Below, one piece after another: positions 31,692 to 40,856 of a stretch of 42,479 bases of DNA. A program made the translations under genes and the position numbers. The notes below the pieces were generated by a model that worked only from the letters and a program-made list of their open reading frames with translations, was not told the origin of the DNA and did not search any database. Position 1 is the stretch's first letter. Each line of letters begins with the position of its first letter. The stretch comes from Lachnospiraceae bacterium (GTDB lineage Bacteria; Bacillota; Clostridia; Lachnospirales; Lachnospiraceae), in NCBI GenBank assembly GCA_017479285.1, contig JAFVCL010000019.1, positions 1-42,479 on the forward strand. Direction: 5' to 3'.

Positions 31692-32294
31692 TCATTTCTT
31701 TTTTGTTACAGCTTTTTGGGGCTGCTTTACTGCTATCCCGTCAACGAGGATATCAACAACGGCTTCGAGTGCATCGTTATAGCTTATTTTGTTTGTCACA
31801 AGAATATCCCTTGCAAAGAACTGTTCCAGCGAAGCCTCAAGCATCGTCTTTACAAGAAAGATCGGAACATCTCTTATCACGCCCTCTTTCTTTCCCTGCT
31901 CGATAAGAGCGATGGTCTCCTCCCAGCCCGTCTCAAGTCTCTTTTCCACCTGGCTGTAGAGTACCGGATATTTGTCCTTAAGCATATAGAGCTGGCGGAA
32001 GTCTATCTCCGAGTAGCTCTCAGGCATAACTCCCAATATCCTTCTTATCTTCTCAACGGTGGTCAGATCACCATCGGTTACCACCTCCCGCTTCTTCTCG
32101 CTTATGTTATCGAAGAGGTAATCCACCATATCAAAGAACAATCCCTGCTTATCCTTATAGGAAACATATATGGTCTTCTTGCTCATCCCCAGTTCTTTGG
32201 CAAGGTCATCCATCGTAAACTTCATGCCCTTCTTGTTAAAGACCCGTATGGTTCCTTCAAGGATATGTATTTGCTGCTCGCTTCTTCCTTTCAT
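31692..32294 (-). CDS. TetR/AcrR family transcriptional regulator
   Basis: A 200-residue regulator. The N-terminal helix-turn-helix is typical: ILEGTIRVFNKKGMKFTM, DDLAKELGMSKKTIYVSY, and KDKQGLFFDMVDYLF. The C-terminal ~140 residues form the variable ligand-binding domain. It is the first gene of an operon with the GT-B-like protein and the GPH transporter, and two inverted repeats around its promoter (32398-32481) look like its own operators, so autoregulation and control of the operon are likely. The ligand is unknown. A degenerate 15-bp repeat fills its 5' leader. Confidence 0.9.
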   Translation of the reverse strand: MKGRSEQQIHILEGTIRVFNKKGMKFTMDDLAKELGMSKKTIYVSYKDKQGLFFDMVDYLFDNISEKKREVVTDGDLTTVEKIRRILGVMPESYSEIDFRQLYMLKDKYPVLYSQVEKRLETGWEETIALIEQGKKEGVIRDVPIFLVKTMLEASLEQFFARDILVTNKISYNDALEAVVDILVDGIAVKQPQKAVTKKK

Positions 32295-32299
32295 TTTCA

Positions 32300-32388
32300 G
32301 CCTCTCTTGTTCCAGTCTGTCTTATTCCGGCGCTCTTTTATTCCGGTCGCTTTTTTTCAAATTTTTTATTCCAATCTCTTTATTCCGA
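32300..32388 (-). repeat. Degenerate ~15-bp repeats in the leader of the TetR gene
   Basis: Read on the minus strand the leader contains five copies of a CGGAATAAAAGAG-like word (variants CGGAATAAAGAG, TGGAATAAAA, CGGAATAAGACAG, TGGAACAAGAGAGG), at spacings of about 14, 28, 16 and 15 bases, ending at the start codon. It resembles, in period and purine-rich content, the array before the response regulator at 16080-16200. Confidence 0.6.
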
Positions 32389-32397
32389 TGCCACTTT

Positions 32398-32481
32398 GGA
32401 AACTTATTTTGTTTTTACAGTTTCCATTATATTATAAGCGTTTTATTTTTCGCAAGAAACTAAATACACAAAAATAGTTTC
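32398..32481 (-). promoter_or_regulatory. TetR promoter flanked by two inverted-repeat operators
   Basis: Minus-strand -35 TTGCGA (32455-32450), 18-bp spacer, -10 TATAAT (32431-32426). Directly downstream of the -10 is an inverted repeat GGAAACT-N14-AGTTTCC (32398-32425), and directly upstream of the -35 is GAAACTA-N12-TAGTTTC (32456-32481). Both share the half-site GAAACT and abut the promoter elements exactly, as expected for a TetR autorepressor. The divergent gene at 32640 may be affected too. Nothing further is recognised in the 345-bp gap apart from the leader repeats. Confidence 0.7.
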
Positions 32482-32639
32482 CTTCTTTGTATATTATTCA
32501 CAAAGTGTATTACTCAAGAATCTCTTCCCCATGTTTTTGATTTACACCCCGTTTTATGGTAGTATTGTTTGTGAGTTGTATTTTAATATAGTGAACGAAT
32601 TTATTTCGTCGCATCATAAATCACGGTAAGGAAAGCATT

Positions 32640-33365
32640 ATGAAAAAGACAAACGGATTTCTTGTATTTATGGTAATATTCCTCCTGCTGATCCTTTTGA
32701 CCGGCGGAGGTCTTCTCGCATACAAATACTATTTTGCGAAGGACACAAGCTATATAGGAAGCTGGGAACGCGAAATAGACCTTCGCGGATATGTGATCGA
32801 AGAGATGAATACCTGGTTTGCCGACCCCACTACCGCTGGAAGCGTAGAATTTGCGGACGGTGATGTGAAAGTAAGGGTGATCCTTAAACTCTCCGAGGAC
32901 GGTAAATTCTCCGAAAAGATCGATGAGGAGAGTTACAATGAGGCTAAAACTGCTGCCGCCCGGATTGCGGTATCGGGATTAAACAGTTTCCTCGAAAACA
33001 GGCTGTCAAACGCCGGAACAGATTTAAACGAGGTCGGAAAGACGGTGGATGAACTCATAGAGGAGGCTCTCGGAATGACCGCGGAGGAATATTTATCCGA
33101 CAAAGGTCCCGAGCTTTTACCCACGCTCTCCGCGCTTGAAGAAATGTACAATACAAACGGAAGCTATTCGGCAGAGGATGGAGTCTTAAGCAGAACCCTT
33201 TCCGGAAAGACCATAAACGAGACCTTCTTTACCAAGGATGATTATCTTATGATAACCGCGAAAATATCCGAAACCGGGGCGGAGTCTTTAGGCGAATCGA
33301 TGAACGGTACGGACGAGGGATTCGGATTTCTCTATGACTATCCCGCGGTATATAAAAAGCACTGA
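32640..33365 (+). CDS. Membrane-anchored protein of unknown function
   Basis: A 241-residue protein with an N-terminal transmembrane anchor (FLVFMVIFLLLILLTGGGLL, ~7-26) and an extracytoplasmic domain. The mature part begins with a GSWEREIDLRGYV strand like those in small lipocalin-like 'TIGSW' domains of Firmicute lipoproteins and ends with DYPAVYKKH. No catalytic motif is recognised. AAGGAAAG precedes the ATG. It lies 11 bp upstream of the carboxypeptidase gene and is surely co-transcribed with it, suggesting a cell-envelope role. No family name is proposed. Confidence 0.75.
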   Translation: MKKTNGFLVFMVIFLLLILLTGGGLLAYKYYFAKDTSYIGSWEREIDLRGYVIEEMNTWFADPTTAGSVEFADGDVKVRVILKLSEDGKFSEKIDEESYNEAKTAAARIAVSGLNSFLENRLSNAGTDLNEVGKTVDELIEEALGMTAEEYLSDKGPELLPTLSALEEMYNTNGSYSAEDGVLSRTLSGKTINETFFTKDDYLMITAKISETGAESLGESMNGTDEGFGFLYDYPAVYKKH

Positions 33366-33376
33366 GGTAAATATAT

Positions 33377-34972
33377 ATGTACAAGTTCAACAAATCTCTT
33401 AAGTCCGGCCTGGTTTTTATACTTCTCTTTTCACTGCTTATGTCGGTTCACGGCTTCTTAAACCCTGTTTACGCGGCAGGCGAGGACACGGAGTACCAGA
33501 GAAATCTCACCGTCCATATCGGGGGCGGAGATACCTTCAATGTAAAATATATCGATATGTATTATGACGGCGCCTCCTATGTGTCTCTCAGAGATATGGC
33601 CGCCGCCCTCTCCGGAACCGATGCGAAATTCGATGTTGCGGTCGAGTCTGACGGAGTAAGGCTTTCAAAAGGCGGAACCTATACCCCTGTCGGCGGCGAA
33701 GGCTCCCGCTTTGCCCTGCTTGTAAGGGACCGCAGCGCAAAGGAATACATACGGGCAAGAAACTATTTTAATCTTGACGGCTCCACAAGACATTATTATA
33801 CCTTCATTTACATGGACGAAGAGACGGAAAAATACGACTGCTATATGTACCTCGCAGACCTTGTGCTCATCCTTGGAGTCTCTATGCATTTTGAGGGCGG
33901 AGAGCTCTACATCGACCCCTCTTCTCCCCTTTCCATCGACCCGGAAGCGCTTGAAGCCTCCGGATATTTCTACGCGACAAACTCCGTGCTGGTGGGCGAT
34001 GCGACAAACGGCGAGGTCTATTATTCCTACTGCCCCGACATATCCGTTCCGATAGCAAGTACAACAAAGCTCATGGCATACACCGTTGTTATGGATGCCG
34101 TAACCCGTGGGGAGCTTTCCCTCGAAGATACTGTCATGACCTCCTCAAATGTCCAAAAGCTGTCAAATTCCATAGACCGGATTTTCCTTATTCCCGAGGG
34201 AACTTCCGCCAATGTGTCCGACCTTATATACGCCATGCTCCTTCCCTCGAGCAACGAATGCACCCTTGCCCTTGCCGAGGCAGTCGCCGGTTCGGAGGAT
34301 AACTTCGTCAGACTTATGAACCGCAAGGCTTCCGATCTCGGTCTCTCCGAAGGAACAAGATTTTATACCTGCAACGGGCTTCCCGTGTATACCGATGAAG
34401 CCTTTGAGAGCAAGGTACAAAACTACATGACCGCCAATGATATGTTCAAGCTTGTATGTTATATCCTTTCCACTTACCCACAGGTAACCGAAATAACCTC
34501 AAGCGCCGCAAAATATCTTCCTTCCTTTGACAGAACCGTTTACAACACAAATCCGATGCTTCGGAATATGCCGGGCTGTATCGGTCTTAAGACAGGTACG
34601 ACCAACAAGGCCGGCTGCTGCCTTGTAAGCGCGGTAGCGGTAACCAGGGCTGACGGCGTACATACCGTGGTCTCCGTAGAGCTCGGTGCCGAGGATATAA
34701 TCATGAGGAACAATGTTTCGCAGACCATGCTGACTTACGGAGAGCAGGTATGCAAAAACGGCGGTGCCTCCTCCATACCGGATACCGATCCGGCAAAGGA
34801 AAACACCGCCGATGATATTTTTACCTGTTTAAGCGAAGGAGTTCCCGAGACTCCGGATGAACTCGCGCGCCTCATAGTATGGACCGCGAGAAACTATCTT
34901 CCCGTTCCCGCGCCGGAAGACCTGGATTCGGACACCGACGCAAGGGTATCGGATGAAGAAACCGCACACTGA
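33377..34972 (+). CDS. dacA: Secreted D-alanyl-D-alanine carboxypeptidase (peptidase S11) with N-terminal stalk domain
   Basis: A 531-residue low-molecular-weight penicillin-binding protein. A signal peptide (~1-33, ending VYA) precedes a domain (~40-180) resembling the copper-amine-oxidase N-terminal-like module of Firmicute surface proteins (YYDGASYVSLRDMAAALSG). The S11 transpeptidase-like domain follows with Ser228 in STTK, SSN at 291-293 and KTG at 405-407, so it should trim the terminal D-Ala from peptidoglycan stem peptides. The C terminus is acidic with no clear membrane amphipathic helix. The stop codon is only 2 bp from the convergent mfd stop, with no terminator between. The dacA symbol is by function; several paralogues usually exist. 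Confidence 0.9.
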   Translation: MYKFNKSLKSGLVFILLFSLLMSVHGFLNPVYAAGEDTEYQRNLTVHIGGGDTFNVKYIDMYYDGASYVSLRDMAAALSGTDAKFDVAVESDGVRLSKGGTYTPVGGEGSRFALLVRDRSAKEYIRARNYFNLDGSTRHYYTFIYMDEETEKYDCYMYLADLVLILGVSMHFEGGELYIDPSSPLSIDPEALEASGYFYATNSVLVGDATNGEVYYSYCPDISVPIASTTKLMAYTVVMDAVTRGELSLEDTVMTSSNVQKLSNSIDRIFLIPEGTSANVSDLIYAMLLPSSNECTLALAEAVAGSEDNFVRLMNRKASDLGLSEGTRFYTCNGLPVYTDEAFESKVQNYMTANDMFKLVCYILSTYPQVTEITSSAAKYLPSFDRTVYNTNPMLRNMPGCIGLKTGTTNKAGCCLVSAVAVTRADGVHTVVSVELGAEDIIMRNNVSQTMLTYGEQVCKNGGASSIPDTDPAKENTADDIFTCLSEGVPETPDELARLIVWTARNYLPVPAPEDLDSDTDARVSDEETAH

Positions 34973-34974
34973 TC

Positions 34975-37900
34975 TTATTCCGCTTTACCCTCAGGCTCCG
35001 TTCTTAGCACCGCCATCTCCCCGAGCAGCCACTCCGTCAGTTCAAGGAGCTGCGCCTCTTCCTTTTCTACAAGAGTCGCCTTCTCGTAGCTGTATACAAA
35101 GCTGGGCTTTCCGTATGGCGAGAACTTCATATTCTTACCGCACTTAATCATAACATCCGGAACCTTCTCTCCGTTTAATTTCGCATCCGGCTTGAAGGTA
35201 AAGATTATCTGCCCCTCGGAGTTTCTTACTTCGGTAATATAGAGCCTGTGGGCCGCGGCTCTTATAAGCGCGATCCTTAAAAGATTTTCCGCAGACGGAG
35301 GTACGCTTCCGTACCTGTCGATAAGCTCGTCCTTTATTTCATCCTTTTCCTTTTCTGTCTCGATCCCCGCTATCCTCTTGTACATATCAAGCTTTTGCTC
35401 CTCATTGAATATGTACTCCTGGGGGATATAAGCATCCACACCTAAGTTTATAACCGTGTTAAAGGATTCCTCGATCTTTATACCCTTCAGCTTGGCAACC
35501 TCCTCGCCGAGCATCTTGCAGTAAAGCTCGTAACCCACCGCCTCCATATGTCCGTGCTGGGTCTTTCCGAGGAGATTTCCCGCGCCTCTTATCTCAAGAT
35601 CCCTCATTGCGATCTTAAATCCGCTTCCGAGGTCGGTAAATTCCCTTATCGCCTCGAGTCTTTTCTCCGCAACCTCCGAGAGGATCTTGCTCTTATTGTA
35701 CATAAGGAATGCATACGCCGTCCTGTTTGACCTTCCGACACGCCCGCGCAGCTGGTACAGCTGGGAGAGACCGAATCTGTCGGAATCCTGGATTATAAGA
35801 GTATTGACATTCGAAATATCCATTCCGGTTTCGATTATCGTTGTCGATACGAGCACATCTATCTCGCCGTTTACAAAATCGTACATTATGTCCTCAAGCT
35901 CACGCTCCGGCATTTGGCCATGCGCGTATGCCACCCTCGCATCGGGGATCAGCTCCTCGATACGGGTGGCTGTTTCCGCAATCTGGTTTACGCGGTTGAA
36001 CACATAATAAACCTGTCCTCCGCGCGCAAGCTCACGGGTTATCGCTTCCCGGATCATCTCAAGATTATACTCGCATACAAAGGTCTGGATGGGAACTCTG
36101 TCACTCGGCGCCTCGGTAAGAAGACTCATATCCCTTATTCCGACAAGGCTCATATGTAGCGTTCTCGGGATCGGGGTCGCGGAAAGTGTAAGCACATCCA
36201 CATTTTCGCGAAGCTTTTTTATCTTCTCCTTATGGGCAACTCCGAAGCGCTGCTCCTCGTCTATTATAAGAAGCCCCAGGTCCTTGTACTCCACATCCTT
36301 CGAGAGCAGTCTGTGGGTTCCGATAACTATATCAACCTGACCTTTTTTAAGGTCCGCAATTACCTTCTTTATTTCCCCCGCAGTCCTGAACCGGCTGAGA
36401 AGCTCCACTCTCACAGGGAAATCCTTCATTCTCTGGGCAAAGGTATTGAAATGCTGCTGCGCAAGGATTGTCGTCGGAACAAGGTATGCTACCTGCTTGT
36501 TTTCCTGCACGGCCTTGAATGCCGCCCTTATCGCAATTTCTGTCTTTCCAAAGCCGACATCACCGCAGATAAGTCTGTCCATTATGCGGTTTGATTCCAT
36601 ATCAGCCTTTGTATCGGCAATGGCAGTCTTTTGATCCTCGGTCTCCTCATAGGGGAAGAGCTCTTCAAACTCCTGCTGCCATACGGTATCCTTGCCGTAC
36701 ATAAATCCCTGCATATTCTGTCTTTTTGCGTACAGCTCCACAAGATCCTGGGCTACGCCCGAAGCCGCCTCGCGCACCCGGGTCTTTGTCTTTTCCCACT
36801 CCTTGGAACCGAGCTTATTTATCTTAGGCACCTTTTCCGCGTCGGAGGAAGCGTACTTCTGGAGCTCGTCAAGCTCCGTCGCGAGGACATAAAGAACTCC
36901 TCCGTCACGGTATTCGAGACGGATATAGTCCCTTATCATCCTGCCGGATTCAACCTTCTCAATGCCCTTGTATACACCGAGACCATGTACCTCATGAACA
37001 ACATAATCCCCCGGCTTAAGGTCATCGAGCGAATTGATCTTCTGTCCCTGAAGATACGAGGACTTGCGGCGCTTTTTCTTTCTCTGTATGCCGAATATAT
37101 CCGTCTCCGCAAGGACGACGAATTTAATCAGCGGATACTCAAAGCCCTTTGATATTCTCCCGTATTTTACAAGAACTTCTCCGGTTACTACCTCCCTGTC
37201 CTCATCCTCTGAATATACCGCGGGAATGTCAAGATCCGACAGCTCCTGCGCAAGACGCCTTGCCCTTGTTCTGGAGGGCGAGAGGAGAAGCACCTTATAT
37301 TTTTTCTTTCTGTATCCCTCAAGGTCCTTTGAGAGAGCCTCAAAGCTTCCGTTGTATGACGGAGCGTTTCTCGCTCCTATATCATATTTATACGCCGCCT
37401 TAAAATATCCCATCCCGCCGCTTAAGGTAGAGATCGATATCGTATTGCAGACTGCAAGCTTCGCCGCAACCTCCGCGCCGGTATATACAAGTCCCGTCTG
37501 GCCCGGAAGACAGTAGCCCATCTGGAGTCTGTGGGTAAAGCTGTCCGTAAATTCAAACCATACGGCCTCCGCCTGCTCCTTTAACCGGTCCGGTTCCTCG
37601 AGAAAAATAAAGGCTTTGTTATCCGTGAGTCTTGCTATCCACTCGGGCAGACTTAATATTTCAGCGTCCTTGTTGTCCTCATAAAAATACTTTATATAGC
37701 TGTCGAGATTAACCTTTAAGGAGAGCTCGAGAACCTCCTCCCGAAGCTGTTTTATCGAGGTTGAAAGCCTGTGTGCCTCCTCTGTTTTAAAGGCATCGCG
37801 AAGCTTTTTCTCCTGCTTTTCCCCTTCCTTCGTGATCCGTTCAATGCCCTCCCTGAGCTCATCCTCGGAGAGTATGAGCTCCGTGGCGGGATATATCGAT

Positions 37901-38556
37901 ATCTCACCGACTGTCTCCATCGAGCGCTGGGTCAATATGTCAAACTCCCTTATACTCTCGATGGTATCTCCCCAGAGCTCGAGCCTGAAGGGATTCTCCT
38001 CCGTAAGGTCAAATATATCGATTATATCTCCCCTTATTGCAAACTGTCCTGCGGCTTCAACCTGGGGAACCTTTTCATATCCCAGCTTTACAAGCTTTTT
38101 TGCAAAGCTTTTCTGTTCAATTTCATCATCCTTTGAAAGCCTGATCACCGAATCCTCTGTCTGTTTTACCACAACCGGATTCATAAGCGCGGCATAGGTG
38201 GTGACAATGGTTACCGGCTCCCCCTCGTAGAGCCTTCGCATGGTCTGGATGCGCTGCTTTGTAAGCTCGTTGCCTCTTATATCCGCCTGAAAAAAAATAA
38301 GATCTTTCGCAGGAAAATAACAGGCCTTTGGATCATAGAAGAGATACTCCTCATATATATCCCGGGCCTTTAACTCGTCGTATGTGACTATCAGCGTAAC
38401 CTTGCTGCCTATGGAAAGTGCCCGCATGATATGAAGCTTTTGGGCATCCACACAGCCGGTCAGCGATATGATGTCTTTACTGTTTTTTCTTTTTAAAGTG
38501 TCCCTTACAGAAGCGAAATCAGACAGCTGCTCAAGGGGTGAAAACATTGCTCTCAT
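34975..38556 (-). CDS. mfd: Transcription-repair coupling factor
   Basis: A 1193-residue Mfd of normal length. It displaces RNA polymerase stalled at DNA lesions and recruits UvrA. The N-terminal UvrB-like region (~1-450), the RNA-polymerase-interacting CarD-like domain (GDYVVHEVHGLGVYKGI), the RecG-like helicase motifs (CGDVGFGKTEIAIRAAF, DEEQRFGV, LSATPIPRTLHMSL, GRVGRSNRTAYAF) and the C-terminal regulatory TRCF domain are all visible. Its start codon overlaps the pth stop by one base (TAATG), the same pth-mfd coupling seen widely in Firmicutes. Confidence 0.97.
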   Translation of the reverse strand: MRAMFSPLEQLSDFASVRDTLKRKNSKDIISLTGCVDAQKLHIMRALSIGSKVTLIVTYDELKARDIYEEYLFYDPKACYFPAKDLIFFQADIRGNELTKQRIQTMRRLYEGEPVTIVTTYAALMNPVVVKQTEDSVIRLSKDDEIEQKSFAKKLVKLGYEKVPQVEAAGQFAIRGDIIDIFDLTEENPFRLELWGDTIESIREFDILTQRSMETVGEISIYPATELILSEDELREGIERITKEGEKQEKKLRDAFKTEEAHRLSTSIKQLREEVLELSLKVNLDSYIKYFYEDNKDAEILSLPEWIARLTDNKAFIFLEEPDRLKEQAEAVWFEFTDSFTHRLQMGYCLPGQTGLVYTGAEVAAKLAVCNTISISTLSGGMGYFKAAYKYDIGARNAPSYNGSFEALSKDLEGYRKKKYKVLLLSPSRTRARRLAQELSDLDIPAVYSEDEDREVVTGEVLVKYGRISKGFEYPLIKFVVLAETDIFGIQRKKKRRKSSYLQGQKINSLDDLKPGDYVVHEVHGLGVYKGIEKVESGRMIRDYIRLEYRDGGVLYVLATELDELQKYASSDAEKVPKINKLGSKEWEKTKTRVREAASGVAQDLVELYAKRQNMQGFMYGKDTVWQQEFEELFPYEETEDQKTAIADTKADMESNRIMDRLICGDVGFGKTEIAIRAAFKAVQENKQVAYLVPTTILAQQHFNTFAQRMKDFPVRVELLSRFRTAGEIKKVIADLKKGQVDIVIGTHRLLSKDVEYKDLGLLIIDEEQRFGVAHKEKIKKLRENVDVLTLSATPIPRTLHMSLVGIRDMSLLTEAPSDRVPIQTFVCEYNLEMIREAITRELARGGQVYYVFNRVNQIAETATRIEELIPDARVAYAHGQMPERELEDIMYDFVNGEIDVLVSTTIIETGMDISNVNTLIIQDSDRFGLSQLYQLRGRVGRSNRTAYAFLMYNKSKILSEVAEKRLEAIREFTDLGSGFKIAMRDLEIRGAGNLLGKTQHGHMEAVGYELYCKMLGEEVAKLKGIKIEESFNTVINLGVDAYIPQEYIFNEEQKLDMYKRIAGIETEKEKDEIKDELIDRYGSVPPSAENLLRIALIRAAAHRLYITEVRNSEGQIIFTFKPDAKLNGEKVPDVMIKCGKNMKFSPYGKPSFVYSYEKATLVEKEEAQLLELTEWLLGEMAVLRTEPEGKAE

Positions 38557-39131
38557 TATTTCTTTTTCTTTGTATTGTATTTGTTCATTGCCTTTTCGGT
38601 GCCTTCGAGGATCATCATCTCCACGGCATCGGCAACATTTTTTATCGTTTCGTCATACAACTCAAGGTCATCCCCCGCAACGCTTCCGAGGACATGGGAT
38701 ACAAGATCCCCGCCCGCGCGCTTTGCACCGACGCCTATCCTTACCCGCGCAAAATTCTCCGTACCAAGATGCTGTATTATATTCTTGAGTCCGTTGTGTC
38801 CGCCCGCACTTCCTTTGGGTCTTATCCTGAGCTGTCCTATATCGAGATCTATGTCATCGGAGATCACGATAAGCTCACTCTCCGCATCGACTTTATAGTA
38901 GTCCGTCACTTCGCGTATGCTCTCACCGCTTAAATTCATATATGTCTGCGGCTTTACGAGTACCACCTTCTCCCCCGCAAAAACCCCCTTGCCGATCAGT
39001 GCCTTATGCTTCTTTTCGCTTATGCCTATCCCGGCTTTTTTCGCGATTTCATCAATAGCTTTAAAGCCTGCGTTATGTCTTGTATTTTCGTATTCTCTGC
39101 CCGGATTTCCGAGCCCCGCTATAATGTACAT
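38556..39131 (-). CDS. pth: Peptidyl-tRNA hydrolase
   Basis: A 191-residue Pth that releases peptides from peptidyl-tRNA dropped by ribosomes. The protein begins MYIIAGLGNPGREYENTRHNAG, with the conserved Asn and the catalytic His in TRHNAG; LVKPQTYMNLSG, SDDIDLDIG and GSAGGHNGLK follow. I chose ATG 39131, preceded by AAGGA about seven bases upstream, because the longer frame to 39170 adds an unconserved 13-residue leader. It is translationally coupled to mfd. Confidence 0.96.
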   Translation of the reverse strand: MYIIAGLGNPGREYENTRHNAGFKAIDEIAKKAGIGISEKKHKALIGKGVFAGEKVVLVKPQTYMNLSGESIREVTDYYKVDAESELIVISDDIDLDIGQLRIRPKGSAGGHNGLKNIIQHLGTENFARVRIGVGAKRAGGDLVSHVLGSVAGDDLELYDETIKNVADAVEMMILEGTEKAMNKYNTKKKK

Positions 39132-39252
39132 CCTGTCTTCCTTTTTGTTCTTCGGTGCAGCCGGCGGCAAGCCCGAAAATGTTTTATCCTTTGCCGTATC
39201 TTACAAATTATAAGCCTTAAGCAAAAAAATTAAAATCCCCATTATCACCAAA

Positions 39253-39288
39253 AAGCAGGTTGACTTCCCTCCGGCGGTCTTCCTGCTT
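39253..39288 (-). terminator. Probable terminator after spoVG
   Basis: On the minus strand AAGCAGG (39288-39282) pairs with CCTGCTT (39259-39253), followed by TTTGG; the 22-base loop may form a second small stem. A separate plus-strand-oriented hairpin, GCCCCTT/AAGGGGC with a T-run, lies at about 39325-39344, but no plus-strand gene precedes it. Confidence 0.5.
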
Positions 39289-39348
39289 CTTGATATTTTT
39301 TTAACACATTATTCAATTTTTTTGCCCCTTAAAAAGGGGCTTTTCGCG

Positions 39349-39639
39349 TTACGACTCGTTCAGTTCCGAACCGGTGCCTTCGTCATCCTTGGCGTTTTCA
39401 TACGCTTCAAGGATCTTATTCTGTAATTTCTCTCTCGTGGCTGAATTAATCGGATGTGCGATGTCACGGTATTCTCCGTCCGCTGATTTCTTGCTTGGCA
39501 TTGCGATGAATAGCCCGCGTTCGCCTTCAATCACTTTTATATCGTGAATGACAAACTCATCCTCAAGGGTTACCGAGACAATTGCCCTCATCTTACCCTC
39601 TTTAGTAGTTTTGCGAACTCTTACATCCGTAATTTCCAT
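39349..39639 (-). CDS. spoVG: SpoVG family regulator
   Basis: A 96-residue SpoVG protein, starting [20 protein letters not shown] and containing [17 protein letters not shown] and the FIAMPSKK block. SpoVG proteins are small nucleic-acid-binding regulators affecting sporulation, capsule and cell division in Firmicutes. AGGAG lies upstream of the ATG. It is followed by pth-mfd, much as in Bacillus, but the B. subtilis neighbours glmU and prs are replaced upstream by glgD/glgC. A GAAGGATTT word upstream resembles a sigma-H -35 but no matching -10 is seen, so I make no promoter call. Confidence 0.95.
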   Translation of the reverse strand: MEITDVRVRKTTKEGKMRAIVSVTLEDEFVIHDIKVIEGERGLFIAMPSKKSADGEYRDIAHPINSATREKLQNKILEAYENAKDDEGTGSELNES

Positions 39640-39734
39640 TTCGTACTACACTCCTATATGAAATTTTTTATATTATCCGCACCCACGGGAAATCCTTCCA
39701 TTAAAGAAGAACTTCCCATGCGACGGATGATATC

Positions 39735-40853
39735 TTAGATAGTGTACCGTTCATTCCTTTCCACGACGATCTTAACGCCGTTGTCTCCCTTGTAGTAGGA
39801 GCCTGCTTTGATGGTACTGTGGCTCTCGATAATGCAGTTCTCTATTGTTACATTATCTGCGATATAGACATCATTCAATATGATCGAGTTCCTGATGGTC
39901 GTATTGTTTCCGATATAGCTCTTCTTGAATATAACGGAATCCTCGATCACACCGTTGACGATACATCCGCTGGATACAAGGCTGTTTGCGATCTGCGCTC
40001 CCGGATTGTACTTTGCGGGAGGAAGGTCATCAACCTTTGAATAGATATCGGGATGTGTGCGGAAGAAGTAATCACGAACCTCTTTCTTGAGGAAATCCAT
40101 ATTGGTGTTGAAATAATCATCAACTGCCGCAATGTTTCTCCAGTAATCCGTGGTCTTATATCCGTAGATTCTCTTGATATCCTTATAGCGGATCAGGATG
40201 TCTCTTACGAAGTCGTAGCGGTCCTCCAGGGCACTCTTCTCAATCATCTCGATAAGCTGGCGGCGACGGATCACATACACACCGCAGGATACGATGTTGG
40301 ACTTGGCCTGAAGAGGCTTTTCCTCGAATTCCTCGATACGGTTATCCTCGCCGAGTGTAATCGTGCCGTAGCGCTCTATAGCGGATCCTTCCGGAAGATC
40401 GGAACATACGACCGTAATGTCAGCCTTCTTGTCTATATGATACTCCAAAACTTTATTAAAGTCCATCTTATATACACAATCGCCGTTGGCAATTACGACA
40501 TAAGGCTCGTGGCTCTTCTTTAAAAAGCTCAAATTCTGGTAAATCGCATCGGCTGTTCCGCGATACCAGTTGCTGTTATCTGCGGTAACTGCGGGTGTAA
40601 GCACATACAGACCGCCCTGCTTTCGTCCGAAATCCCACCACTTCGATGAATTAAGGTGTTCATTGAGGCTTCCGGCATTGTACTGTGTCAGTACAGCCAC
40701 CTTCTGGATATGGGAATTGGACATATTGCTAAGTGTAAAATCGATGCTTCTGTAACTGCCCGCGATAGGCATCGCACATACGGCTCTCTTCTGGGAGAGG
40801 ACATCCATACGATGATTGCTTCCGCCGGCTAAAATTATTCCGATTGCTCTCAT
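39735..40853 (-). CDS. glgD: Glucose-1-phosphate adenylyltransferase subunit GlgD
   Basis: A 372-residue nucleotidyltransferase-like protein, the non-catalytic or regulatory partner of GlgC in Clostridia and Bacilli. It has a divergent nucleotide loop (GIILAGGSNHRMDVLSQKRA; compare [18 protein letters not shown] in GlgC), the block YRGTADAIYQNLSFL and a left-handed beta-helix C terminus of hexapeptide repeats (~280-370). Its start is 3 bp after the glgC stop, so the two are made together and should form the mixed ADP-glucose pyrophosphorylase for glycogen synthesis. Confidence 0.95.
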   Translation of the reverse strand: MRAIGIILAGGSNHRMDVLSQKRAVCAMPIAGSYRSIDFTLSNMSNSHIQKVAVLTQYNAGSLNEHLNSSKWWDFGRKQGGLYVLTPAVTADNSNWYRGTADAIYQNLSFLKKSHEPYVVIANGDCVYKMDFNKVLEYHIDKKADITVVCSDLPEGSAIERYGTITLGEDNRIEEFEEKPLQAKSNIVSCGVYVIRRRQLIEMIEKSALEDRYDFVRDILIRYKDIKRIYGYKTTDYWRNIAAVDDYFNTNMDFLKKEVRDYFFRTHPDIYSKVDDLPPAKYNPGAQIANSLVSSGCIVNGVIEDSVIFKKSYIGNNTTIRNSIILNDVYIADNVTIENCIIESHSTIKAGSYYKGDNGVKIVVERNERYTI

Positions 40854-40856
40854 AAA

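Noticed and set aside
31578-32477. A 299-codon plus-strand open frame
   Set aside because: It lies antisense to the clear TetR gene and the start of the GT-B-like gene, has no family features, and its composition is what the complement of those genes would give.
39640-39734. Sigma-H promoter for spoVG
   Set aside because: A GAAGGATTT word fits the sigma-H -35, but no GAAT-type -10 is found at the right distance, so the similarity to B. subtilis control is not supported.
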